Below are positions 45,232 to 53,168 of a DNA stretch of 64,000 nt, one piece after another; the first letter of the stretch is position 1; every line of letters begins with the position of its first letter. The translations under genes were made by a program, and so were the position numbers. The notes beneath the pieces are model-generated. The model worked only from the letters and a program-made list of their open reading frames with translations. It was not told the origin of the DNA and ran no database searches. Source of the DNA: Ruegeria_C sp041537905 (lineage in GTDB: Bacteria; Pseudomonadota; Alphaproteobacteria; Rhodobacterales; Rhodobacteraceae); assembly GCF_041537905.1 (NCBI RefSeq), contig NZ_JBGRUO010000025.1:14727-78726 (forward strand), read 5' to 3'.

Positions 45232-46308
45232 GTGATGCCCGTTACGACCTACGAAGTCTACACGCCCACCGATCTTGTCTTTGTCGGAAACACTGTGGCC
45301 CTTGTTGGCGGATATACCGGCGACAATGATGTGATCCTGACGGTCGACGACGACGACAATATCTTGGACGGCGACCGTTTCCGCAACGAAGACGGCAATG
45401 ACACCAACCAGTTCGGTACCGCCGTGCTGGCCGATGGCACTGTCATCGGTGGACCCGCTGTCACGGTCTATTCGGAACAACAATTCTCACTGACCGCCCC
45501 GGGTCAGGATCCGATCACGCTCTATCAGATAGAGATTGATTCGGACCCTGCTTCGACCTTTGGCAACGGGATTCTCATTGGCTATTTGCCGTCGGTGCCG
45601 CTTGTCCCGGACGTGACCTACACCTTCACCGTCTCCAACACGATCGCAGGCAACGCCCCCGAATATCCCACGATCGACGGCGCGATCTGTTTCACCAGCG
45701 ACAGCATGATCGACACCGATGCCGGCCCCTGCCGCGCCGGCGCCCTGACACCCGGCACGAAAATCAGAACTCGCGACAACGGCTACCAGCCGCTGCGCTG
45801 GATCGCCCGCCGCAAGTTGGACCGCCGCGAGCTTGAACAAGCCCCGGCGCTGCGTCCTATCCTGTTCGAGCCGCACGCGTTGGGTCCATTGCAGCCCGAA
45901 CGGTCCATGCGCCTGTCGCCGCAGCACCGCGTGTTGGTGAACACCGCCGCAAATGAGTTGCTCTTCGGGTCCGGGCCGGTGCTGGTTCCAGCCAAGGGGC
46001 TAACCAATGGCACAACTATCCGCGTCGATGATATGGCGGATGGGGTCGAATATATTCACCTGATGTTCGACCAGCATGAGATTGTCTTTGCCGACGGGGT
46101 CGAGGCCGAAAGCTTCGTGCCCGGCGCGTGGGCTCTGCAGGTTCTGCCACCCGAGGCGCGCGCCGAATTCGACGCGCTTTTCCCACAATTCAGCGCCGAT
46201 GGCGTCCCCGGCAGCTACAACGCCTATCCCGCGATCAGCGTCCGCGAAGCGGCACTGCTGAGCCAGCCCTCCGCCTGTACAGACGGCGTGGCCTCGCCTA
46301 GGCTCTGA
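45232..46308 (+). CDS. Hint-domain protein
   Basis: A 358-residue protein. The N-terminal 150 residues are a beta-rich, Asp-rich region (GDNDVILTVDDDDNILDGD). Residues about 160-320 are a Hint (hedgehog/intein-type) domain: CFTSDSMIDTDAGPCRAGAL, then PGTKIRTRDNGYQPLRWIARR and VEYIHLMFDQHEIVFADGVEA. The start is a GTG at 45232 or the ATG at 45235. Such proteins are common in Rhodobacterales and may self-cleave or cross-link; the target is unknown. Confidence 0.82.
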   Translation: MMPVTTYEVYTPTDLVFVGNTVALVGGYTGDNDVILTVDDDDNILDGDRFRNEDGNDTNQFGTAVLADGTVIGGPAVTVYSEQQFSLTAPGQDPITLYQIEIDSDPASTFGNGILIGYLPSVPLVPDVTYTFTVSNTIAGNAPEYPTIDGAICFTSDSMIDTDAGPCRAGALTPGTKIRTRDNGYQPLRWIARRKLDRRELEQAPALRPILFEPHALGPLQPERSMRLSPQHRVLVNTAANELLFGSGPVLVPAKGLTNGTTIRVDDMADGVEYIHLMFDQHEIVFADGVEAESFVPGAWALQVLPPEARAEFDALFPQFSADGVPGSYNAYPAISVREAALLSQPSACTDGVASPRL

Positions 46309-46335
46309 ACGACCCTTTAAGCCGAGAGTCGTGAC

Positions 46336-46512
46336 ATGGCCAAAGTGATCAATCTGCGCCGCGCCCGCAAAACCGCCGAACGCTCGGCCAAGAAGACGCG
46401 CGCAGAGCATAACGCCGCGAAATACGGTCGCAGCAAGGCGGAAAAAGAGCTTGCACGGGCAGAGCAGGACAAGGCCCGGCGCGATCTGGACGGTCACGAG
46501 ACCGAGGAATGA
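46336..46512 (+). CDS. DUF4169 small basic protein
   Basis: A 58-residue, highly charged protein (MAKVINLRRARKTAERSAKK, then a Lys/Glu/Arg-rich helix) like DUF4169 proteins. Its stop overlaps the next start by 4 bases (ATGA), so the two are coupled. Function unknown. Confidence 0.75.
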   Translation: MAKVINLRRARKTAERSAKKTRAEHNAAKYGRSKAEKELARAEQDKARRDLDGHETEE

Positions 46513-46730
46513 ATCCGCGCCCCGTCAAGCGATCTCTGACCCTGCAAGGCCATCGCACCTCGGTCTCGCTGGAGGATGCGTTCTGGCAGGCGTTTCGCGA
46601 CATAGCACGCGAAAAGAACATGCCAATCAATGTTCTGGCCGCAGAAATTGATGCTGCAAGGGACCCTGAAACCGGCCTCGCCTCGGCCATTCGCCTGTAT
46701 ATTCTGGCCTGGTATCGCGATCGGCGTTAA
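46509..46730 (+). CDS. Ribbon-helix-helix domain protein
   Basis: A 73-residue protein of the RHH_4 type: RSLTLQGHRTSVSLEDAFW at the N-terminus and two helices after it (AFRDIAREKNMPINVLAAEI). Small DNA-binding folds of this type accompany DUF4169 genes in alphaproteobacteria. Targets unknown. Confidence 0.78.
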   Translation: MNPRPVKRSLTLQGHRTSVSLEDAFWQAFRDIAREKNMPINVLAAEIDAARDPETGLASAIRLYILAWYRDRR

Positions 46731-46739
46731 ACGTCGGGC

Positions 46740-46787
46740 TTGACCGAATTAGGACAAGCGACCTAATCTCTAGGACAACTGCCCTAG
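46740..46787 (+). promoter_or_regulatory. Promoter with two tandem TetR operator-like palindromes
   Basis: Two matching 18-base inverted repeats, TTAGGACAAGCGACCTAA (46749-46766) and CTAGGACAACTGCCCTAG (46770-46787), stand 21 bases apart (two helical turns). They overlap a possible promoter TTGACC (46740) with TAATCT (46764-46769). The tetR start is 10 bases downstream, which fits autorepression. Confidence 0.7.
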
Positions 46788-46796
46788 AGGTGTCAT

Positions 46797-47378
46797 GTGA
46801 GTCAGCCCCCGACCAATCAACCCCGCACCAAAGACCGCATCGTCGCCACGGCGGACGAGATGTTCTATCATCACGGGTTCGCGCAGACCTCTTTTGCCGA
46901 TATCGCTGCCCGGGTCGGCATTTCGCGCGGCAATTTCTATCACCATTTCAAGACCAAGGATGACATCCTGCGCGCGGTGATCGCCCTGCGCCTGATGCGC
47001 ACCCAGGCGATGCTGGCTGACTGGGAAGCCGACGCCGCCACGCCGCGGGAGTGCATCGAGCGTTTCATAGATATCCTGATCATGAACCGGACCAAGATCA
47101 GTCGCCATGGCTGCCCCGTCGGCACGCTATCCACCGAACTTACCAAGCTGGACCATGCAGCGCAGGGCGAGGCGAATGCGCTGTTCACCCTGTTTCGCAC
47201 TTGGCTGCGCACCCAGTTTGAGGCACTTGGCCGAACCGAGGAGGCCGACGCGCTTGCCCTGCATCTTCTGGCCCGCAGCCAGGGCGCGGCGACGATGGCA
47301 CAGGCCTTCGGAGAGGAACAGTTCCTCTATCAAGAGGTCGAGCGCATGTGCGATTGGCTGGATCAGATTGCCGCGTGA
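46797..47378 (+). CDS. TetR/AcrR-family regulator
   Basis: A 193-residue regulator with an N-terminal helix-turn-helix (GFAQTSFADIAARVGISRGNFYHH). The C-terminal ligand domain carries a conserved-looking Cys in SRHGCPVGTLSTELTKLD, as in YxaF/LmrA-like regulators. The start is a GTG. It begins 10 bases after the second palindrome and heads a unit with YciI-like and Tag genes (gaps 22 and 9 bases). Confidence 0.88.
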   Translation: MSQPPTNQPRTKDRIVATADEMFYHHGFAQTSFADIAARVGISRGNFYHHFKTKDDILRAVIALRLMRTQAMLADWEADAATPRECIERFIDILIMNRTKISRHGCPVGTLSTELTKLDHAAQGEANALFTLFRTWLRTQFEALGRTEEADALALHLLARSQGAATMAQAFGEEQFLYQEVERMCDWLDQIAA

Positions 47379-47400
47379 ATCTATATAAGAAGAGGATCAT

Positions 47401-47688
47401 ATGTTCATAATATTACTCAGATTTTCCGAAAACCGCGCCCAGGTTGCAGACCATATGGACGGACATCGCGACTGGTTGAAACAAGGCTTCGACGAAGGTG
47501 TGTTCCTGCTGGCTGGATCGTTGAAACAGGCTCAGGGCGGCGGGATATTGGCTCAGGCCGGATCGCGGGAGGAGATTGCCGCGCGGGTGCAGGCCGACCC
47601 CTTTGTCGCGGCGGATGTGGTAACCGCGGAAATCCTCGAACTCGACCCGGCCCGCGCCGATGACCGCCTGTCCTTTCTGATGAAGTGA
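47401..47688 (+). CDS. YciI-family protein
   Basis: A 95-residue YciI-like ferredoxin-fold protein with the usual His-Asp pair in the MDGHRDWLKQGFDEGVFLLA segment. Family members include dehydrochlorinases and unknown enzymes. Cotranscribed with the upstream tetR and downstream tag genes by spacing. Confidence 0.83.
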   Translation: MFIILLRFSENRAQVADHMDGHRDWLKQGFDEGVFLLAGSLKQAQGGGILAQAGSREEIAARVQADPFVAADVVTAEILELDPARADDRLSFLMK

Positions 47689-47697
47689 GACCTGCAG

Positions 47698-48306
47698 ATG
47701 ACCCAAACGATCCCCGGCCCCGATGGTCTGCCCCGCTGCACATGGTGTCAGTCCGCGCCGGAATTCTTCGACTATCACGACAGCGAATGGGGCTATCCGG
47801 TGGGTGATGACCAGCGCCTCTTTGAAAAAATCTGCCTGGAGAGTTTCCAGTCGGGGCTGAGTTGGCGCACCATTCTGGCCAAGCGCGAGAACTTCCGAGC
47901 GGCTTTCGCCGGGTTCGATTTCAACAGGATGGCCGAGTTTGATGCGGGCGATGTCGAACGCCTGCTGGGCGACAAGGGCATCGTGCGTCATCGCGGCAAG
48001 ATCGAGGCGGTGATCAACAATGCCGCGCGAGCGCAGGAATTGGTGGCCGAAAAGGGATCAATCGCCGCCCATGTCTGGAGCTTCGAACCTGACCCCACCA
48101 GCCTGCCCGAGCCGCAAACAGCATCGACCTCACCTGAGTCGCATGCTTTGTCGAAGGACCTGCGCAAGCGGGGCTGGAGATTCGTGGGCCCCACCACGGT
48201 CTACGCGCTCATGCAGGCAATGGGGTTGATCAACGACCACGCGACAGGCTGCGTGATGCGGGAAAAAGCCGCCTCGAAACGGAAATCCTTCACAAAACCC
48301 ACCTGA
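47698..48306 (+). CDS. tag: DNA-3-methyladenine glycosylase I
   Basis: A 202-residue base-excision repair enzyme that removes 3-methyladenine. Motifs: CTWCQSAPEFFDYHDSEWG with its zinc-binding Cys, QSGLSWRTILAKRENFR, and the terminal INDHATGCVMR with the zinc-ligand His/Cys. Its place under a TetR regulator suggests control by an alkylating or electrophilic stress, which is inference. Confidence 0.92.
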   Translation: MTQTIPGPDGLPRCTWCQSAPEFFDYHDSEWGYPVGDDQRLFEKICLESFQSGLSWRTILAKRENFRAAFAGFDFNRMAEFDAGDVERLLGDKGIVRHRGKIEAVINNAARAQELVAEKGSIAAHVWSFEPDPTSLPEPQTASTSPESHALSKDLRKRGWRFVGPTTVYALMQAMGLINDHATGCVMREKAASKRKSFTKPT

Positions 48307-48314
48307 GGCCCACG

Positions 48315-48340
48315 AAAAAACCGCGCCCTGCGGGGCGCGG
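48315..48340 (-). terminator. Rho-independent terminator after aldolase
   Basis: Perfect 8-bp stem CCGCGCCC/GGGCGCGG with a 4-base loop, followed on the minus strand by TTTTTT. It lies 52 bases after the aldolase stop, between the convergent tag and aldolase genes. Confidence 0.85.
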
Positions 48341-48391
48341 TCTAAGCGGTTTGCAAAGCGATTAAGGCGCTTCCAAACGCCTTGCCCGATC

Positions 48392-49279
48392 TCAGACCGA
48401 GGCGCGGTAGATCTTGTCGATATTGCTGCCCAGAGCCGCGTTGAATTCCGCGTCGGACATCTGTTTCGACAAGCCTTCGGCCAGCGCGCGTGAAAACGAC
48501 GCAATCATGTTGTCATTCTGGTCCAGCAGGGTGCAGGCCTCATCGGTTGAATACCCGCCCGACAGCGCCACCACGCGCAGCACGCGGGGATGCGCGGCCA
48601 CTTCGGCATAGAGGTTTGACTTGCTCGGCAGGGTCAGCTTCAGCATCACCTCCTGCCCTTCACCCAGCGTATCAAGGTTTTTCAGCAGTTCCGCCTTCAG
48701 GATATCCTCGGCCTCGGCCTTGGTTTCGGAGTGGATGTTCACCTCGGGCTCGATGATCGGCACCATCCCGGCCTCCAGCACCGTGCGCCCGACCTCGAAT
48801 TGCTGTGCGACAATTGCAGCGATGCCATCGGCATCTGCCTCATGGATCACCGAGCGTTCCTTGGTGCCGAATACGCCCAGCGGCGCGGCCTTGGCCAGCG
48901 TGTCGGCCAGGCCGGGGATCGGTTTCATCATCTGAACGCCATTGGCCTGATCCTCAAGCCCCTTGTCGATCTTCAGGAACGGCACCACGCCTCGCTCGGA
49001 CCACATGTATTCCGCGACCTTGCGACCGTCGATCTCTTCGCCCAGCGTACGTTCGAACAGGATCGCGCCGATCACCTTCTCGCTGGTAAAATCATCGGCC
49101 AGAATAATCCGCGCGCGCATGCGCTGGATCTCGTCGAACATTTCTTCTTCCGAGCCGTATTGCGCCGCATCCACCCCGTAGAGCGCCAGTGCCTTTGGCG
49201 TCGATCCGCCGCTCTGGTCCAGCGCGGCAATGAAACCGGCACCTTTTGTCATCTGTTCGCGCTGCGCTTGATTGGACAT
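48392..49279 (-). CDS. Class I fructose-bisphosphate aldolase
   Basis: A 295-residue Schiff-base aldolase (about residues 10-30 GFIAALDQSGGSTPKALALY; later VPFLKIDKGLEDQ with the acid/base Lys and VVALSGGYS). It cleaves fructose-1,6-bisphosphate in glycolysis/gluconeogenesis without a metal. Single gene with its own terminator. Confidence 0.92.
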   Translation of the reverse strand: MSNQAQREQMTKGAGFIAALDQSGGSTPKALALYGVDAAQYGSEEEMFDEIQRMRARIILADDFTSEKVIGAILFERTLGEEIDGRKVAEYMWSERGVVPFLKIDKGLEDQANGVQMMKPIPGLADTLAKAAPLGVFGTKERSVIHEADADGIAAIVAQQFEVGRTVLEAGMVPIIEPEVNIHSETKAEAEDILKAELLKNLDTLGEGQEVMLKLTLPSKSNLYAEVAAHPRVLRVVALSGGYSTDEACTLLDQNDNMIASFSRALAEGLSKQMSDAEFNAALGSNIDKIYRASV

Positions 49280-49348
49280 ATCACTTACCCGTCAACTTGA
49301 TTCCACTTACCGTTCGCATACCCGATGAACTGCGGCGATGGTAGGTTG

Positions 49349-50701
49349 TTAGCGTCGGACAACGCGCAACCAGATGCCATCTTTGGCCCGAACGGTCAGA
49401 TGTGCGACCGGAACCGGGTCTTTGCCCGGCACAAGCTCAAACCGGAAGCGCCGCAGCAGCACCGACAGGATCAACGGCCCCTCGACCATGGCAAAGCCTG
49501 CCCCGGTGCAGACGCGCGGTCCGGCAGAGAACGGAATATAGGCCTCGCGTTGGCAGGTCTTGCCGTTTTCAGTGGCCCATCGGGCCGGATCGAACCCGTC
49601 GGGATTGTCCCAAAGCCTGTTCTGGCGGTGCAGGTGCCAGGGGCTGATCACCACCTGCGCGCCCTTGGGCACATCACGGTCGCGGAACTGGTGCGGACAT
49701 TGCGCCTCGCGGACCATCATCGGCACTGGTGGATAAAGCCGCAGCGCCTCGCGGAACACATCGCGGCTGACCTTCAACTGCCCCATGGTACCAAAATCGG
49801 GACTCCCATCCAGCGCCTGCGCCTCTTGAGCCACCTTCTCCTGCCAGTCGGGATAGAGCGCCAGCAGGTAAAGCGCCCAGGCCAGCGCCGAGGCGCTGGT
49901 TTCATGCCCGGCAAGGAAAAAGATAGCCACCTGATCCACCATCTCATCGGTGTCAAAGCGCTGCCCCGTTTGCGGATCGGCTGTGGTCATGATCTTGGTG
50001 GCCAGATCGTCGGGCGCGGTGCCCGCCTCAATCGCGCGCATCCGTTCCGCCGTCAACTCGGTGATCAGCGCCCGAATGCGCGCCGCATTGCGTCTTGTGG
50101 CGCGCGCGTGGAAGCGTGGCAGCCAGCGCGGCAAGGGCACAAAGGCCGCAAGGTTCAGGATCGGCTGCGCGCGCTGATAGGCGCGGAAACGGGTGAAGAC
50201 CTCTGCCGCGACATCGTTTTCGATCGGGATCGAAAACAAAGTGCGAAAGATCACATCCGCCGCCGCGTGGCTGGTCACTTCTTCGATCTCGGTGATCTGT
50301 CCGGCCTGCGCCTGCAGCCGGTCCGCCGCAGCCTGCGCTGCGGCCAGCATCGCCGGGAACGTATCGCGCAGCCGCCCGCCCTCGAAAGCCGGATCGATAA
50401 TGCGGCGCTGACGTTTCCAGGTCTCGCCATTGGTCAGGAACACCGAATTGCCCAGAAGCGGCCGCAGCCCTTCGCCGATCCGGTCGGATTTCGGGAAATC
50501 CTCGGGGCTTTCTTTCAGCACCCTGCTCACCAGTTCGGGCTGGTTGATCAGGAAGGAGCGGAAAAACGGCGTGCGGAACTCGGCCATCCACGCGCGATAG
50601 AGCCGCTCGGGCTGCGCCGACAGGATATCGCGCCGAAACAGGCGCAGATAGCGCAGGAGCGAGACCTTGTCGGGCCGTGCGGGGGGTTTGGGCGGGTTCA
50701 T
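49349..50701 (-). CDS. Cytochrome P450
   Basis: A 450-residue P450. The I-helix oxygen-binding motif is FFLAGHETSASALAWAL, the K-helix pair EALRLYPPVP and the heme loop FSAGPRVCTGAGFAM with the axial Cys. No N-terminal membrane anchor is evident, so it is a soluble bacterial P450. Its start overlaps the stop of the upstream hydrolase by 4 bases. Substrate and redox partner unknown. Confidence 0.92.
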   Translation of the reverse strand: MNPPKPPARPDKVSLLRYLRLFRRDILSAQPERLYRAWMAEFRTPFFRSFLINQPELVSRVLKESPEDFPKSDRIGEGLRPLLGNSVFLTNGETWKRQRRIIDPAFEGGRLRDTFPAMLAAAQAAADRLQAQAGQITEIEEVTSHAAADVIFRTLFSIPIENDVAAEVFTRFRAYQRAQPILNLAAFVPLPRWLPRFHARATRRNAARIRALITELTAERMRAIEAGTAPDDLATKIMTTADPQTGQRFDTDEMVDQVAIFFLAGHETSASALAWALYLLALYPDWQEKVAQEAQALDGSPDFGTMGQLKVSRDVFREALRLYPPVPMMVREAQCPHQFRDRDVPKGAQVVISPWHLHRQNRLWDNPDGFDPARWATENGKTCQREAYIPFSAGPRVCTGAGFAMVEGPLILSVLLRRFRFELVPGKDPVPVAHLTVRAKDGIWLRVVRR

Positions 50702-51924
50702 GCGGCGTCCATCGAGGTGTATTTCGAGACGGGCACATCAATGCGCGATTTTGACGGTGCGCGGGTCGCATAACGTTCGGCCAGTGTCAGCGGTCCGGCG
50801 GTGATGCGAAAGTAATCGTAATCGCCGGGCCGGTCGAAGGCGCAAAGATACTGGAAATGCAGCCGGAAGAAGCGCCAGCGCAGCGCCCGCCAGCGCGCTG
50901 GGCTGAGCGTCTGGGTGAAGGCCGCCGAAAAGACCAGCGGCCAGCGCTTGCCCCCCGGAGCCACGCCGCTCACCGTCACCGGATCACACAGCGCAAAGGC
51001 GCAGCCATCGCCGGGGGCCGAGACATCGACCCAGGCCAACGCATCACTGGTGCTGAGCGCGTTCAAATCCGCCCGCAGACGCTGCGCGCGTGGCAGGAAA
51101 GACACCATCGGCACCACCTGCCCCAAGGACAGGAACCCCAGCGACGGGCCGCCTACGGGCACCTCTCCCGCACGGATCAGATCGGCCAGCACCGACACGC
51201 CCAGATGCGCGCCGGAGCTGTGACCGACCACCAGCACCTCATCCACATCCGTATGCAGCGCCGCGCTGATTGCAGCCCGAAACTTGCCCATCCGCGCCTC
51301 CAGCGCCGGGGGATTGGCACCGCGAAGCTGCGCCGAATAAGCATAGTCATGCATCAGGTAATAGGCAAAGAACCGGCCGTCCCGCGCCCGGAACCAGCGC
51401 AACAGGGCTATGCCCGCTGCCATACCACCAACCGTCCCCAGCAACGCAAAAATCCCGCCGGGCAGCAAGGTGGCCACTCGATAGACCACCCAGCCCAGCC
51501 CAATTGCCAGCAGCAACTGACCCAGCAGCATCACCACCGGGTACAGCGCCGCGATCACCGGCCCTTTGCGCAACCGCATCAGCCGCCAGAGGGTGCCCGA
51601 CCCGACATAAATCCACGCCGTGCGCAGCATCTGCAGATAGGTCGCCGCAATCGTGTTCGACATGCTGTCGCGCACGATATCGGACCAGACCAGCACCTCG
51701 ACCCCGGCTTCGACCTGTCGCCTGTCTTGTACCGAGCGCACATCCCAGCCATAGGGGCCGGATCCGGTCTTGCCCGTCAGGGCGATCTCATAGCCCGAGA
51801 TCGCCGCCTGCGCCGCGCCTTCCTTGCGATACAGCTCACGATATCTGCGGGGATGAATCGGATCATAGCCGGGGATGTAGAACACCCGGCGCCGAAAGGG
51901 TTTATCTGGCCGTTCACTGCTCAT
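50698..51924 (-). CDS. Alpha/beta-hydrolase-like membrane-associated protein
   Basis: A 408-residue protein. The N-terminus (RRRVFYIPGYDPIHPRRY) resembles the oxyanion-region strand of alpha/beta hydrolases. Two or three membrane helices follow (about 125-180), and a nucleophile elbow GHSSGAHLG lies near residue 238. The precise family is not recognised. It is translationally coupled to the P450, so the two probably act on one lipid-like pathway; this is inference. Confidence 0.65.
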   Translation of the reverse strand: MSSERPDKPFRRRVFYIPGYDPIHPRRYRELYRKEGAAQAAISGYEIALTGKTGSGPYGWDVRSVQDRRQVEAGVEVLVWSDIVRDSMSNTIAATYLQMLRTAWIYVGSGTLWRLMRLRKGPVIAALYPVVMLLGQLLLAIGLGWVVYRVATLLPGGIFALLGTVGGMAAGIALLRWFRARDGRFFAYYLMHDYAYSAQLRGANPPALEARMGKFRAAISAALHTDVDEVLVVGHSSGAHLGVSVLADLIRAGEVPVGGPSLGFLSLGQVVPMVSFLPRAQRLRADLNALSTSDALAWVDVSAPGDGCAFALCDPVTVSGVAPGGKRWPLVFSAAFTQTLSPARWRALRWRFFRLHFQYLCAFDRPGDYDYFRITAGPLTLAERYATRAPSKSRIDVPVSKYTSMDAA

Positions 51925-52000
51925 CTCGGACCTCTTGCGGTCAGACTAGCGCAGCGAGTGGGCAAGAGTAAGGCCCTGAAAGGGCGCTTGCTTTTGTGGT

Positions 52001-52753
52001 TCAGCCCAGGTTGGCCAGCGGCGGGAAGGCCTCTAGCAGCCAATAGGAGAAGTCCGAGAACCCGCCCGTCAGCATCAGCAACCCGATGGTCCAGAGCAGC
52101 AGACCCATCACGCGTTCAATCCGGTCCATATGGCGCTTCATCCATCCCATGAGCCCCTTGAGGCGCGGCAAGAAGGCCGCCACCAGCAGAAACGGAATGC
52201 CCAACCCCAGCGCATAGACCGCCAGCAGCATCGTGCCCCGTGTCAGCGAGGCCTCGGAGGCGGCCAGAGACAGGATCGCGCCCAATTGCGGCCCGATACA
52301 GGGCGTCCAACCAAAGGCAAAGGCCAGACCCAGAACATAGGCCCCGAACGAGCTGCCGCCACGATCGCCCACATCAATGCGCGCCTCGCGGTCCAGAAAC
52401 CCGATCCGGTAGACCCCGACAAAATGCGCGCCAAACACCATCACGATCAGACCCGCGACCAGGTTGAACGTCTCCTGATGTTGCAAAAACACCGTTCCGA
52501 TAGCTGAGGCCGTGAAGCCTAGAAAAAGGAACACGGTCGACAGCCCCAGCACAAAAAACAGCGCCGGCAGCATCACCTTGTTGCGCCCTTCGCTTTCTTC
52601 GCTCAGATCGGTGACCGACACGCCGCTCATATAGGCCAGATAGGGCGGTACGATGGGCAGCACGCAGGGCGACAAAAAGCTGATCACCCCTGCCATGAGG
52701 GCAATGGTCATCGCCGGAATCAGACTGGCGTCTATGATGGAAATCTCGAACAT
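52001..52753 (-). CDS. ccdA: CcdA-type thiol-disulfide carrier
   Basis: A 250-residue inner-membrane protein with six helices and the paired redox cysteines of CcdA (FLSPCVLPIVPPYLAYMSG and GWTPCIGPQLGAIL). It passes electrons across the membrane to periplasmic thiols for cytochrome c maturation. The ATG at 52753 matches the family start; the frame extends to 52870 without family sequence. Divergent from the TusA-like gene. Confidence 0.9.
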   Translation of the reverse strand: MFEISIIDASLIPAMTIALMAGVISFLSPCVLPIVPPYLAYMSGVSVTDLSEESEGRNKVMLPALFFVLGLSTVFLFLGFTASAIGTVFLQHQETFNLVAGLIVMVFGAHFVGVYRIGFLDREARIDVGDRGGSSFGAYVLGLAFAFGWTPCIGPQLGAILSLAASEASLTRGTMLLAVYALGLGIPFLLVAAFLPRLKGLMGWMKRHMDRIERVMGLLLWTIGLLMLTGGFSDFSYWLLEAFPPLANLG

Positions 52754-52882
52754 GCCTGTCACATAGGCGATCTTTGCGGCAAGGTCACGACGCCAATGGG
52801 TCACATCATTGTGGTGTCCATCCGGACACGGGCTTGCGGTGATCTTCTGGACACAGGGCACGCGGCGCAATAAGTGCCTCGC

Positions 52883-53116
52883 ATGAACGATGATACCGAT
52901 ACGCTGGATGCGCTGGGGCTGCTCTGCCCCCTGCCCGTCCTCAAGGCCCGCAAACGGCTTAAATCACTGCCCGAGGGCGCCACGCTGCGCATATTGGCAG
53001 ATGATCCCGCCGCCGTGGTGGATGTGCCGCATTTCTGCGCCCAGGCCGGTCACGCGCTGATCTCACAGACCGAAGCGGGCGACCATCAGATTTACGTGAT
53101 CCGCAAGGGTGGATGA
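52883..53116 (+). CDS. TusA-family sulfur carrier protein
   Basis: A 77-residue protein with the TusA/SirA fold; the active Cys is in ALGLLCPLPVLKARKRL. Family members carry persulfide sulfur for tRNA thiolation or other sulfur metabolism. The start may instead be a GTG at 52874; neither has an evident SD. Ends just before a bidirectional-looking terminator. Confidence 0.85.
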   Translation: MNDDTDTLDALGLLCPLPVLKARKRLKSLPEGATLRILADDPAAVVDVPHFCAQAGHALISQTEAGDHQIYVIRKGG

Positions 53117-53144
53117 AAAAAGGCGGGTCCTGAGACCCGCCTTT
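53115..53144. terminator. Bidirectional terminator between tusA-like gene and rne
   Basis: Perfect 8-bp stem GGCGGGTC/GACCCGCC with a 4-base loop, preceded by AAAAAA and followed by TTTA. On the minus strand the A-run becomes a T-run, so it can end rne as well. Confidence 0.85.
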
Positions 53145-53168
53145 ATCGATTGTTCAACCGATCGCGTC

